A stretch of DNA of 6,696 bases from Nitrososphaeraceae archaeon (GCA_025449515.1 JANWJI010000140.1:1-6696), one strand, 5' to 3'. Counted from the first letter of the stretch, positions 1 through 6,201 are shown. Notes: a model not told the origin generated them from the sequence alone. Translations and numbers: made by a program.

Positions 1-423
1 AGACAGGCCTATTTCACAATTTTTGAAATTGATGCACATAAAGCTATCGCAGAGGCCAATACTACTGCGGACGGTATTTCTGAAATTTATCTGGACAATT
101 TAAAACAACAGTTTGGTCATTCGGTAGATGTTTCTGCAGATTTCAGATGGGAATGGCTGTTCATACCACACTTTTATCATACCCCATTTTATTGCTATGC
201 CTATTCTTTTGGCAATTTATTAGCATTATCACTTTACAGTCAGTATAAAAGGGAAGGTAAAGGTTTTATACCGAAATATCTGGGTATTCTTTCCGCTGGC
301 GGTTCCCAGAAACCTGAAACCTTGTTAAAGGCGGCCGGTATAGATATTACCGCAGAGAGATTCTGGCAACAAGGGTTCGATTTAGTTTCAGAAAGAATTC
401 AGTCAATAAATAAGATGATTTGA
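1..423 (+). CDS. pepF: Oligoendopeptidase F, M3 metallopeptidase family (C-terminal part; 5' end outside window)
   Basis: This is the last 140 residues of a zinc metallopeptidase that cleaves short peptides, probably in the cytoplasm, and recycles amino acids. The frame is open from the first base to a TGA stop. Recognisable M3B/PepF signatures are the RQAYFTIFE segment (fragment residues 1-9), which in the family follows the HExxH zinc site, and the PHFYHTPFYCYAYSFG segment (56-71). Its His and Tyr residues correspond to the conserved substrate-binding and transition-state-stabilising H/Y cluster. A typical helical end follows (GGSQKPETLLKAAGID, then FWQQGFDLVSERI). The HExxH motif itself is upstream and cannot be seen. 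Full-length family members have about 560-600 residues, so roughly three quarters are missing here. The gene converges on the DnaJ-ferredoxin gene across a 255-base spacer. The family assignment is firm; the substrate is not known. Confidence 0.9.
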   Translation, partial: RQAYFTIFEIDAHKAIAEANTTADGISEIYLDNLKQQFGHSVDVSADFRWEWLFIPHFYHTPFYCYAYSFGNLLALSLYSQYKREGKGFIPKYLGILSAGGSQKPETLLKAAGIDITAERFWQQGFDLVSERIQSINKMI

Positions 424-678
424 GTTCGCATGGTGTAACTTGTGCAATATGATTTTGTTTCGTAAACCTAGGACACCTTTGTGAAAAATATCATGCTACT
501 CAAGTACACACAAAGCTAACGCCTTACCTGTTATATGTATTAGGAAAGACTTGGGGTTAGGTTTAATGAGTGAACCTCTCCATGGCGATGGAATGCAACG
601 TGTTATGTCAAGAATAGTGCTATTCTCCTAATTGCAATATGTAGTTAACCCACCCACTAGTTCCTTCTTCTTAATGGG

Positions 679-1362
679 CTATGGATAAATTTGTTCGCCA
701 GTATATCTGTCTATAATTTTGATTGCCTTTGTGGGACAGGTTTGTGCGGCAGAAAGTATCTCATCGAAGGTCGCATCGACCTCCGACACAACCTTTGCCT
801 TGGGGTTTATCCTCTTGTTTTTTTCTACGACAAATACCTTGGGAGCAAGCGTTTCGCAACTTCCGAAGGCCATACAAAGGGATGGCTCAACAATAAGATG
901 GAAACGACCCTTCGGGATATCAAGGAGACCTGAAATCAACGTCGAGTTTGTGCCGGATTCAGCAAATTGCACATAGTTATTCCGAACATTTGATTCCTTG
1001 TGACTCGCATCGCTACTATCTACAAAATTGTAGGTACTCGGATCAGCAGGTTTGTAGGCTTTACCGTCACCATAAACTGAACACTCCTCTTTCTTGACGT
1101 GGGCCTGCTCGTCTGATTCTCGATCAGCTGAGCCAGGAACCATCCCGTAATGTTCGGAATGGTCATACTTGTGTCGTTTATCTTTATCTGATAGAATCTC
1201 AAACGCAGCATTTATCGTCTTTATTATTTCATCAGATATACCCAAAGTATTCCTGTCGGGATGGTATTTTTTAGCAAGATGTCTATATGCCCTTTTTATT
1301 TCTTGATAACTAGCATGTTCAGACACACCAAAAACCGCGTAATATCCCTTGCTATCCAACAA
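679..1362 (-). CDS. DnaJ-ferredoxin fusion protein (DnaJ-Fer): J domain plus C-terminal single-cluster ferredoxin
   Basis: This 227-residue protein has two domains. Residues about 5-68 form a complete J domain with the HPD motif at 34-36 (KKYHPDRN) and the usual AFEILSDKDKRHKYD end, so it should stimulate an Hsp70 (DnaK). Residues about 69-150 are a polar, probably flexible linker. Residues about 153-222 form a ferredoxin-like domain with C163, C169 and C209-P210. The position where a [4Fe-4S] ferredoxin has its second cysteine (166) is Phe, so a [3Fe-4S] cluster is more likely. This architecture is known as DnaJ-Fer from Thaumarchaeota and Viridiplantae, where gene transfer between the two has been proposed. 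The first possible start is TTG at 1362, with another TTG directly after it. A TAA lies in frame just 18 bases upstream and there is no ATG or GTG before the J domain, so a TTG start is forced. I see no clear Shine-Dalgarno sequence. The role is inferred: a redox- or iron-sulfur-linked co-chaperone. Confidence 0.9.
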   Translation of the reverse strand: MLDSKGYYAVFGVSEHASYQEIKRAYRHLAKKYHPDRNTLGISDEIIKTINAAFEILSDKDKRHKYDHSEHYGMVPGSADRESDEQAHVKKEECSVYGDGKAYKPADPSTYNFVDSSDASHKESNVRNNYVQFAESGTNSTLISGLLDIPKGRFHLIVEPSLCMAFGSCETLAPKVFVVEKNKRINPKAKVVSEVDATFDEILSAAQTCPTKAIKIIDRYTGEQIYP

Positions 1363-1563
1363 ATCTACAGATGCTCTTGGTTACTTATCTCTTTTGATAT
1401 CTCTTGATCGACCAGGCCTGCTCTCCTTACTGACTGTACTGTACATTTTCGCACGATTATTCGTGGGACTAGATTGTATTGGTAAGAAATGCGGCGGGAT
1501 AAGTTTGCTTTATAGGTCTGCCACGATCTGAGAGACTTATTTACTATTTAAAATGCATCACTC

Positions 1564-1812
1564 TTATGCGGCAACAACTGAATCTCTAAGAAAATTGCTC
1601 CTTTGCTTTGTTTGTTCGAATCTCTTTGCGGCGTCAAAAATTATTTTTGCAACGTAAATCTCTATACCCAAAATAGTGGAAATTTCGTCGGTGCCGTAGT
1701 GAAGAATAGAGTCGACAGTGAATCCAGCATCTATTAGCATTTTCTTTAAGCCGGGGGCAATTTCTAATTCCTCAATGCTAGAGTTCATGTTAAGTTCAAA
1801 GTATGCAAGCAT
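1564..1812 (-). CDS. Small helix-hairpin-helix protein resembling the RadA/Rad51 N-terminal domain
   Basis: This is an 82-residue protein made almost wholly of one tandem helix-hairpin-helix unit. Residues 14-31 (EELEIAPGLKKMLIDAGF) match the first hairpin of RadA-type HhH domains, and residues 42-65 (TDEISTILGIEIYVAKIIF, then a basic helix) match the second. In RadA this unit reads roughly 'LPGVGPATAEKL.EAG...SPxELSEIAGIxExxAxKIIxAAR'. The first hairpin here lacks the Gly-hydrophobic-Gly turn (it reads APGLKK), and the second has LGIEIYVA where a Gly-rich turn is usual. Non-specific DNA contact may therefore be weakened, and a protein-binding role is possible. No ATPase or other domain is attached. 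The ATG at 1812 is favoured because a TATA box lies about 26 bases upstream, as for a leaderless mRNA; an in-frame ATG at residue 9 is the alternative. The gene lies about 200 bases upstream of the DnaJ-Fer gene on the same strand. The cellular role is unknown. Confidence 0.72.
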   Translation of the reverse strand: MLAYFELNMNSSIEELEIAPGLKKMLIDAGFTVDSILHYGTDEISTILGIEIYVAKIIFDAAKRFEQTKQRSNFLRDSVVAA

Positions 1813-1830
1813 AGTATATAATAATTGCCT

Positions 1831-1844
1831 TAATTATTTTTATA
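1831..1844 (-). promoter_or_regulatory. TATA box / leaderless promoter of the helix-hairpin-helix gene
   Basis: Read on the - strand this is TATAAAAATAATTA, a good archaeal TATA box. Its centre lies about 26 bases before the ATG at 1812, which places the predicted transcription start at or next to the first base of the start codon. No Shine-Dalgarno sequence is seen between them. Leaderless transcripts are common in archaea, so the spacing supports both the promoter and the chosen start. Confidence 0.55.
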
Positions 1845-2526
1845 GTAATAATTTCTGATTGATTCATCTTTAACGTTGATTTATAATTTTGCTAAGAACC
1901 CTTGAGGGTCATAGCTAACTGGGTACAATTACATTAAACTACCTCGAAAACTGGAACGTTTAAAACTGACACGTGAGACCAAGAAATAGAGGAAATGCGT
2001 GACAATAGACTTACCTACTTGAAACATCGATGAACCGAGAGGTTTACTCGATCGTGAAATGACATGATACTAAGAAGCTCTGTACCAAAAACTGATTATG
2101 ATGTACTCCAATATAGTGAATGGCCGAGATGGAGTAACCTTTGCATCTTCTCGAGGTCGAAAATAGGGCGTAGGTACGCGCTAAATTCAATATCTGGAAT
2201 GAGACCTTTGGACTTGTATTCATATGTACAATCATCTATACAATGGCAGACATCTCGATAGTACTTTTTTCAAACGACAAATAACTACAAGCTTAGAAGT
2301 GAGAGGACGATCTAAAAGTCGAATCCATTTGTCACTATGTTCTGATAACGACCATGAACTGTTAATGATAAGACCAAATTTAATTAAATAATTATTATAC
2401 TTATGTGGCTTGAAGACTAATATTTACAATTTGAGACTATACAATTACGTGAGAGGGGTCATGAGCATCGCTATTTCAGAACCAATATCAATATTTTCGT
2501 CTAAAGATTCGAACTCACAGCCCGTT

Positions 2527-2546
2527 TGTTGATCCAAAAATCAACA
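2527..2546. repeat. Short perfect hairpin, 7-bp stem, 6-base loop
   Basis: TGTTGAT (2527-2533) and ATCAACA (2540-2546) are exact reverse complements around the loop CCAAAA. It lies about 25 bases before a second, larger inverted repeat in the same spacer. No U-tract follows, so it is not a standard terminator. Confidence 0.4.
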
Positions 2547-2570
2547 CATCGATTTAAGACGTGCATTATT

Positions 2571-2609
2571 CGCTATCTTAAATTTATTTATTTATTTAAG
2601 AGGGTAGCG
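2571..2609. repeat. Long AT-rich inverted repeat with a GGG bulge
   Basis: CGCTATCTTAAAT (2571-2583) pairs with ATTTAAGA (2594-2601) and, after an unpaired GGG (2602-2604), with TAGCG (2605-2609). This gives 13 base pairs in two blocks around a 10-base loop made of TTTA repeats. It could be a structured RNA element, a protein site or a relic of an inverted-repeat element. No adjacent transposase is visible. Confidence 0.45.
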
Positions 2610-2768
2610 TTACATACGATGGGATAAGTAAGGATTTAATTCCAGAACATTTCATGACTGAACACTAATCATAAATTCTTGCATTGATCAATCTTTTCTT
2701 ACAGGGTTCAATTTGCTTCTCACCGAGAACTGAACTATTAATATTATCTTTATTAAGACGCTATTTAA

Positions 2769-2779
2769 TTATATAAATA
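2769..2779 (+). promoter_or_regulatory. TATA-like box upstream of the winged-helix gene
   Basis: TTATATAAATA lies in an AT-only stretch. A start about 26 bases downstream would fall near 2800. That is too late for the ATG at 2790, but it could serve the winged-helix gene at 2986 with a leader of about 185 bases. The surrounding sequence is so AT-rich that a chance match is quite possible. Confidence 0.35.
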
Positions 2780-2789
2780 ATAAATCTAA

Positions 2790-2996
2790 ATGAACAAGTT
2801 ATCCAGAGATATAGATACAAATATGATCATTAAACACGTACACCATATGAAGCTTGATGATGAATTTGTTAGTTCGTTATTTACCTATATCTTATTAATA
2901 AGATACGCGAGTCTATCCAGACTTTTTGAACTCGAGAATTCTTATGCTTTCTTTTTATTGCCCAGGATTTTTTGGAGTAATAAAGATGTCAAATGA
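2790..2996 (+). CDS. Doubtful 68-residue small protein or leader reading frame overlapping the winged-helix gene start
   Basis: An ATG frame of 68 codons ends with a TGA at 2994-2996, 11 bases inside the winged-helix gene that starts at 2986. Such a short overlap is typical of translationally coupled genes. The product starts MNKLSRDIDTNMIIKHVHHM and has a moderately hydrophobic stretch near residues 27-38 (VSSLFTYILLIR); I recognise no family. Against it: there is no Shine-Dalgarno sequence, and the nearest TATA-like box would place the transcript start after the ATG. An 18-bp palindrome inside the frame also suggests that this stretch is regulatory rather than coding. It may be only the upstream region of the next gene. 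Confidence 0.22.
   Translation: MNKLSRDIDTNMIIKHVHHMKLDDEFVSSLFTYILLIRYASLSRLFELENSYAFFLLPRIFWSNKDVK
2888..2905. promoter_or_regulatory. 18-bp perfect palindrome, candidate operator
   Basis: TATCTTATTAATAAGATA equals its own reverse complement over all 18 bases. It ends 80 bases before the start codon of the winged-helix gene. A two-fold symmetric site of this length close to a regulator gene is what autoregulation by a dimeric winged-helix protein would look like. The AT-rich core could also overlap the TATA element. No second copy was noticed in the window. Confidence 0.4.
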
Positions 2997-3528
2997 TCAT
3001 GACATTAACACCACAAGTGTTAGTGTGTCAGTCGCAATTGGGGACGTAAAAGTACAATTCAATGGATCTGCGGGATCGGTTCTACAATCTGTTATTGCAT
3101 TTATATCGAAGCAAGTTCCTACTTTAGATCTTGCCAAGAGAATTTCCCTAAATTATTCAGCTACAGAATTGATAGAGTCTTTTGCTGCTTTCATTAAGAT
3201 TACAGCTGAGGGACCGAGAATAATTTTAGATCCCGGAGAAACAGGAATAAAAAAGGTTTCTGATAAACAAATGGTCGCATTGCAGTTAGTGGCGTCAAGA
3301 ATTGTAAAAGATCTAGGGAAGACCGAAATTGATGGAATGAGTCTATCTCAGATTCAATTTGCCACCACACTGAATCCAAAATCTGTAAGCTCGCGTTTAT
3401 CTGAGTTGGTAAAGTCAGGACACGTACTTCGAAATAACACAAAAGATGGAGTCGACACCATGCTTTTTACGATTACCACATCTGGTATTCATTGGCTGAA
3501 GTCAGTGCTATCTAAAAAATCAAGTTAA
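2986..3528 (+). CDS. Winged-helix DNA-binding protein with an N-terminal beta/helical domain (180 residues)
   Basis: The start is the ATG at 2986, which has a GGAG Shine-Dalgarno sequence at 2974-2977, 8 bases upstream. The frame stays open back to a TTG at 2926, but those 20 extra codons lack support. Residues 11-26 (TSVSVSVAIGDVKVQFN region) look like two beta strands. Residues 31-75 are largely helical, followed by a turn-rich GPRIILDPGETG segment. Residues 93-175 form a winged-helix domain: a long helix (KQMVALQLVASRIVKDL), then LSQIQFATTL, a recognition helix (PKSVSSRLSELVKSGHV, 131-147), a wing around 148-163 and a C-terminal helix. This resembles MarR/ArsR-like archaeal regulators. The layout recalls archaeal hypothetical proteins with a small N-terminal domain before a winged helix, but I cannot name the family. 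No metal-binding cysteines or enzyme motifs are seen. It is probably a dimeric, cytoplasmic transcription factor with unknown targets; the upstream palindrome may be its operator. Confidence 0.75.
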   Translation: MSNDHDINTTSVSVSVAIGDVKVQFNGSAGSVLQSVIAFISKQVPTLDLAKRISLNYSATELIESFAAFIKITAEGPRIILDPGETGIKKVSDKQMVALQLVASRIVKDLGKTEIDGMSLSQIQFATTLNPKSVSSRLSELVKSGHVLRNNTKDGVDTMLFTITTSGIHWLKSVLSKKSS

Positions 3529-4182
3529 GGAATTTGGGGCAATATTAGATTTGAGTGCGCCGATAGTTCACAGAATGTGAAGGGGAAAGCTCAATCTCGT
3601 ACTAGTTTATTCCTGTCAAATCGCCTAGTTAAGATTAATTGGGACTGTTTATCTTTACGACACAGGATTGCCGTATTCCAAAAATTGACTTCAACAATGC
3701 AGCTTCAATTGAGTAGTTTCCAAATGAAAATTTGAAAACAATTCATTGTTGGTATGAATCAGTTGAATCCAATCTGTCATAAATAATTGATTCCAAATTA
3801 TCCCCAATGTGGTATACTGGGGTTTGTCCTTTATAGTATTGTAACATACGTCTTTTGACATATTATCGATTTTACACTGGTCTTGAAGAGGTCTATTAGA
3901 TATGGTTGATTGTCGCAATTTTTTTAATATGGTGATTGCATTAATTCGTAGTAGCACAACCAGACAACGGTCAAATCTGATAATCAAAGTTTAAGCAAAT
4001 TATTCTTCAATATGAATGATATTAAAAATCTCATCGAGGCACCTTGCTAAAGTACACATATGTATAACCCAATATGTTTACTCATTTTGTTATAACCAAG
4101 TTCTCTTCCCATCAAAGACAACATATATCTAATTGTCTATAGACTGATATGGATATAGGATCCTTCGGATCTAGGTTTATCA
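3529..4182. other. Gene-poor spacer
   Basis: No supported gene lies in these 654 bases. The only long open frame, on the - strand at 3691-3987, starts with TTG, has no domain-like pattern and has no promoter that I can see. The right part holds AT-rich runs and a 10-bp palindrome (GTCTATAGAC, 4135-4144) shortly before the next gene. A small GATCC-TTC-GGATC hairpin (4159-4171) lies 12 bases before the proposed GTG start. No structured RNA is recognised. Confidence 0.45.
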
Positions 4183-4765
4183 GTGTACACGATAACCCTT
4201 CAGATTTTGAAGACTTTCCTAATGGTTCTAATGGTTACTGTTTTCTATGCTATTCTGTCGAATTCAAACAGCTCCTGTACTTATCACTGCAGAAATGAAT
4301 TCGAGGTCCACGCACATTTTATTGGTACGACTAGATATGTGGACAACTATCGTATAGTTTTTCAAACCCTTCCATTTGTCCCGTATGCTGGTGAGAATTC
4401 GACGCTTAATTTTAGCATATTAGATGAAAATAATTCCAGTATTGGCAACTTGTATGCTGCATTAACTATCAAATCGAAAGATCCTGAATTTATTAGTCGC
4501 ATCCCATATCGATTCTACGAATTCTGCGACATTACATTTCCTTATAAGTTCCTAAAAAACGGTGATTATGAAGCGATATTAGGCTAAGATACTAGGAAAC
4601 CCAAAATACGAAGTGAAATCACTAATATCCCGTCTTGATTTTGCAGTTGGAATATCTCCAGTATTTTCTGCCGATCGACTGATCTACTATTTTGTCCTGT
4701 TTCTGTTCCTAGCATTAGCTGGAATTTTAGTCTATTCACGTTACAAGAAAATAAGGCATTTATAA
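4183..4765 (+). pseudogene. Membrane-anchored extracellular beta-sandwich protein, split by a one-base frameshift
   Basis: The first frame (4183-4587) gives 134 residues from a GTG start. It has a hydrophobic N-terminal helix (about 5-25, signal or anchor) and then a polar region with N-x-S/T sequons at N29, N72, N76 and N84. The strand pattern (NSTLNFSILDENNSSIG, later FPYKFLKNGDYEAIL) resembles YtkA-like or Ig-like extracellular domains. The next frame (4583-4765) continues with 60 residues: KILGNPKYEVKS, then a C-terminal transmembrane helix (about residues 33-51 of that piece) and the basic tail RYKKIRHL. The downstream frame has a TAG at 4580-4582 and the upstream frame a TAA at 4585-4587, so the shift must lie within a few bases; losing one base there restores a protein of about 194 residues. 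It would be anchored with its main domain outside the cell. It is either a recent pseudogene or a sequencing error. The GTG start is uncertain. Confidence 0.62.
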
Positions 4766-5329
4766 AGGCTAATTTGAGACATCCAAGTCATATTCTGCAA
4801 GGTGGTACAATGGTAAAGATGTAGATGACAAAATCCTCGTATATTGTTTGGTTTAATAACTACTCAGTTAAGGGAAAATTCCAATAATATCATTTGCCTT
4901 CAGATGAAATAACATAAGATACGTTAAATCGATTAATAGGTTCTATTTGCACCACAACGAATTCAGCAAGTACCATGGTTTTTACATCCAGATCACGCCA
5001 GGTCGCTATTGTGATACTGAGTTATAATCTGGATCGTCAAAGATATAGGACTAGCAATTCCGATCCACTTTAGAAAATTCACGGTTATTGAGAAACTTTC
5101 AGTCAATACATTCCATAGAAATCATCCTGTTTGAATTAAAGTATGTCTAGGACAAATCCACATAGCCTCACAATATCCATGTAGGGCCCATTTCCATTGA
5201 TCCAAATTTATCCAGATTCATGCAATACTCTCATACAAAAATGGACTATTACTTCCAGTTATTTAGTTAAGTTATTATTATGACTTAGAAGATTATTTGT
5301 TGATCACTAAGAGAGTAAGTTAATTTCTG
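4766..5329. other. Gene-poor spacer with short open stretches
   Basis: No gene can be supported in these 564 bases. Two short + strand frames read somewhat like protein but have no start: one ends at the TAA near 4855 and contains RWYNGKDVDDKILVYC, and one spans 4908-5027 and contains FYIQITPGRYCD. They may be remnants of a decayed gene downstream of the frameshifted surface-protein gene, or chance. The last 80 bases are AT-rich and should carry the promoter of the winged-helix gene at 5330, but no TATA box stands at the leaderless distance. Confidence 0.4.
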
Positions 5330-5713
5330 ATGGCTGGTTCTCAATCAACATATAGAGACAGGATATACATTGTCAAAGACTTGATACTAAAGCTTGTTGA
5401 ATATGGTGAAATGAATCAGACAGCATTGATTAGTTTTTGCGGATTGAATCTTAAAAAGCACAAAATCATTCTTGATGATTTGGAGCTTAATGGATTGATT
5501 ATTAAGCGAGAAGTCAGGTCTAATAAACGACCAATTACTATTTATAGGCCCACTGAGAAGGGAATTGATTTTTCCAGAACGATCCTAGAACCATACGAAA
5601 GAATGTTTCCTAGACGAAGGAGTCGCGTTAATGAAGTAAAAACTAAATTCTTTGACGGCGAGAATAAAAATAAGGAGCAAACAGAAAAATCATCTTCGTG
5701 GTTTTCATTTTAA
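5330..5713 (+). CDS. Small winged-helix transcriptional regulator (ArnR1/Sso10a-like fold)
   Basis: This 127-residue protein is a one-domain DNA-binding protein of a type common in archaea. Residues about 8-25 (YRDRIYIVKDLILKLVEY) form the first helix. Residues 28-58 carry the helix-turn-helix (MNQTALISFCGLNLKKHK, then IILDDLELNGLI). The wing follows at about 59-74 (KREVRSNKRPITIYRPT), and TEKG at 75-78 starts a last helix that ends in YERMFPRRRSR. This order (two helices, '..L..LELNGLI', strand, 'Y.pTEKG') is typical of ArnR1-like and Sso10a-like winged helices. The C-terminal 30 residues are charged and probably disordered. In Sso10a proteins a long C-terminal helix makes the dimer; here that helix seems short. 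The ATG at 5330 keeps the whole domain, although no strong Shine-Dalgarno sequence precedes it. Its targets are unknown. It converges with the membrane-protein gene 53 bases downstream. Confidence 0.8.
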   Translation: MAGSQSTYRDRIYIVKDLILKLVEYGEMNQTALISFCGLNLKKHKIILDDLELNGLIIKREVRSNKRPITIYRPTEKGIDFSRTILEPYERMFPRRRSRVNEVKTKFFDGENKNKEQTEKSSSWFSF

Positions 5714-5755
5714 CCACACGATTTTAAACGGTGAGTTTGCACGGTATAATATTCA

Positions 5756-5762
5756 TTTTTTT
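5756..5762 (+). terminator. T-tract terminator after the winged-helix gene
   Basis: Seven consecutive T bases lie 43 bases after the stop codon of the + strand gene, just before the convergent gene's stop codon. Archaeal RNA polymerase can terminate at a T-tract without a hairpin, and none is evident here. The position between convergent genes fits this role. Confidence 0.4.
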
Positions 5763-5766
5763 GATC

Positions 5767-6201
5767 TTATGATTTGTTATCATCTCGATCTAGTATAAAC
5801 TGTGCTGCAATCTTCTTATCTAATTCTTGCTTATCCTTCTGATATGCTTTGTATTTCTTGTTCCAAGAACCTACAGAACGATACTGCCTGATGCCGGCAA
5901 TCAACCATAAAGATGAAATAACGATGACCGATCCGAGCAGTATGCTAAGGATCAAGCCAAATTCGTTCTCTATTTCCAAAATAACAAAAAAAGAAGGATG
6001 TCGTAACAAGAATACCGAAAGTCCTATTGCAAGCGGAGCTAATACTAAAGAAGAAATAGAGACACCAAGCAAAGTTCTTCTAATATGCAAGATCTGCTCT
6101 ATGAAGCTATCTATTACAGAGAGAACTTGCTGGCGAGATGAAGAAACGTTAGGCGCTTCAGTATATTCGGTATTGTCATCCTCATAATCTCGCTCGTTCA
6201 T
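5767..6201 (-). CDS. Membrane protein with two transmembrane segments and charged cytoplasmic-type ends (144 residues)
   Basis: I do not recognise a named family. Residues 1-25 are acidic and polar (NERDYEDDNTEY). Residues 26-42 look like an amphipathic helix ending in HIRR. The first transmembrane segment spans about 43-66 (LLGVSISSLVLAPLAIGLSVFLL). A short loop with RHPSFF and an acidic EIENE follows, then the second segment at about 82-104 (GLILSILLGSVIVISSLWLIAG). Residues 105-144 are a basic, helical, coiled-coil-like tail (NKKYKAYQKDKQELDKKIAAQ). With Arg/Lys on both outer flanks, the positive-inside rule suggests a hairpin with both ends in the cytoplasm. No catalytic motif is seen; a structural or signalling accessory role is possible but not shown. 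The ATG at 6201 fits a TATA-like box upstream. The neighbouring convergent winged-helix gene need not be related in function. Confidence 0.72.
   Translation of the reverse strand: MNERDYEDDNTEYTEAPNVSSSRQQVLSVIDSFIEQILHIRRTLLGVSISSLVLAPLAIGLSVFLLRHPSFFVILEIENEFGLILSILLGSVIVISSLWLIAGIRQYRSVGSWNKKYKAYQKDKQELDKKIAAQFILDRDDNKS

Larger units (their letters stand above)
1813..2789. other. Gene-poor AT-rich stretch with inverted repeats
   Basis: No gene is convincing in these 977 bases. It holds the promoter of the helix-hairpin-helix gene at its left edge, a local GC-richer patch near 2096-2269 where several frames are open at once, a 12-bp AT palindrome (ATTTAATTAAAT, 2378-2389), a short hairpin at 2527-2546, a larger bulged hairpin at 2571-2609 and a TATA-like run at 2763-2780. 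One 23-codon frame starts at 2461 behind GAGAGGGG but has no recognisable content. I see no tRNA, CRISPR array, insertion sequence or terminal repeats. Confidence 0.5.

Noticed and set aside
477..515. CTTTGTG / CACAAAG inverted repeat after the pepF stop
   Set aside because: The stem is 7 bp with a 25-base loop and no T-tract follows. That is too weak to call a terminator.
691..976. Two + strand frames of 80 and 85 codons opposite the DnaJ-ferredoxin gene
   Set aside because: They are antisense shadows of a well-supported gene whose J domain and cysteine motifs are intact in the - frame.
2044..2261. Overlapping 63- and 65-codon frames on both strands
   Set aside because: Several frames are open at once in a GC-richer patch and neither translation looks like a protein. 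The third, start-less frame is listed only as a weak possible remnant.
2505..2520. TTCGAAC motif resembling a tRNA T-loop
   Set aside because: The flanking bases do not pair into a T-stem on either strand, and no anticodon arm or acceptor stem can be built around it.
2461..2532. 23-codon frame behind GAGAGGGG
   Set aside because: The spacing of the purine run to the ATG is short, the peptide has no recognisable feature, and nothing links it to a downstream gene.
3200..3442. 80-codon - strand frame inside the winged-helix gene
   Set aside because: It is antisense to a gene with a clear Shine-Dalgarno start and a winged-helix pattern, and its translation is low in recognisable features.
3691..3987. 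98-codon open frame on the - strand
   Set aside because: It starts with TTG, has no Shine-Dalgarno or well-placed TATA box, and the translation shows no domain, membrane segment or repeat pattern. Long chance frames remain possible in a spacer of this size.
4135..4171. GTCTATAGAC palindrome and GATCC-TTC-GGATC hairpin before the frameshifted gene
   Set aside because: Both are short enough to occur by chance in AT-rich DNA and neither has a T-tract or clear partner gene, so they are mentioned only in the spacer entry.
5849..6187. 112-codon + strand frame opposite the two-TM membrane protein gene
   Set aside because: The - strand frame gives two clean hydrophobic segments and a complete gene with start and stop; the + frame is its shadow.
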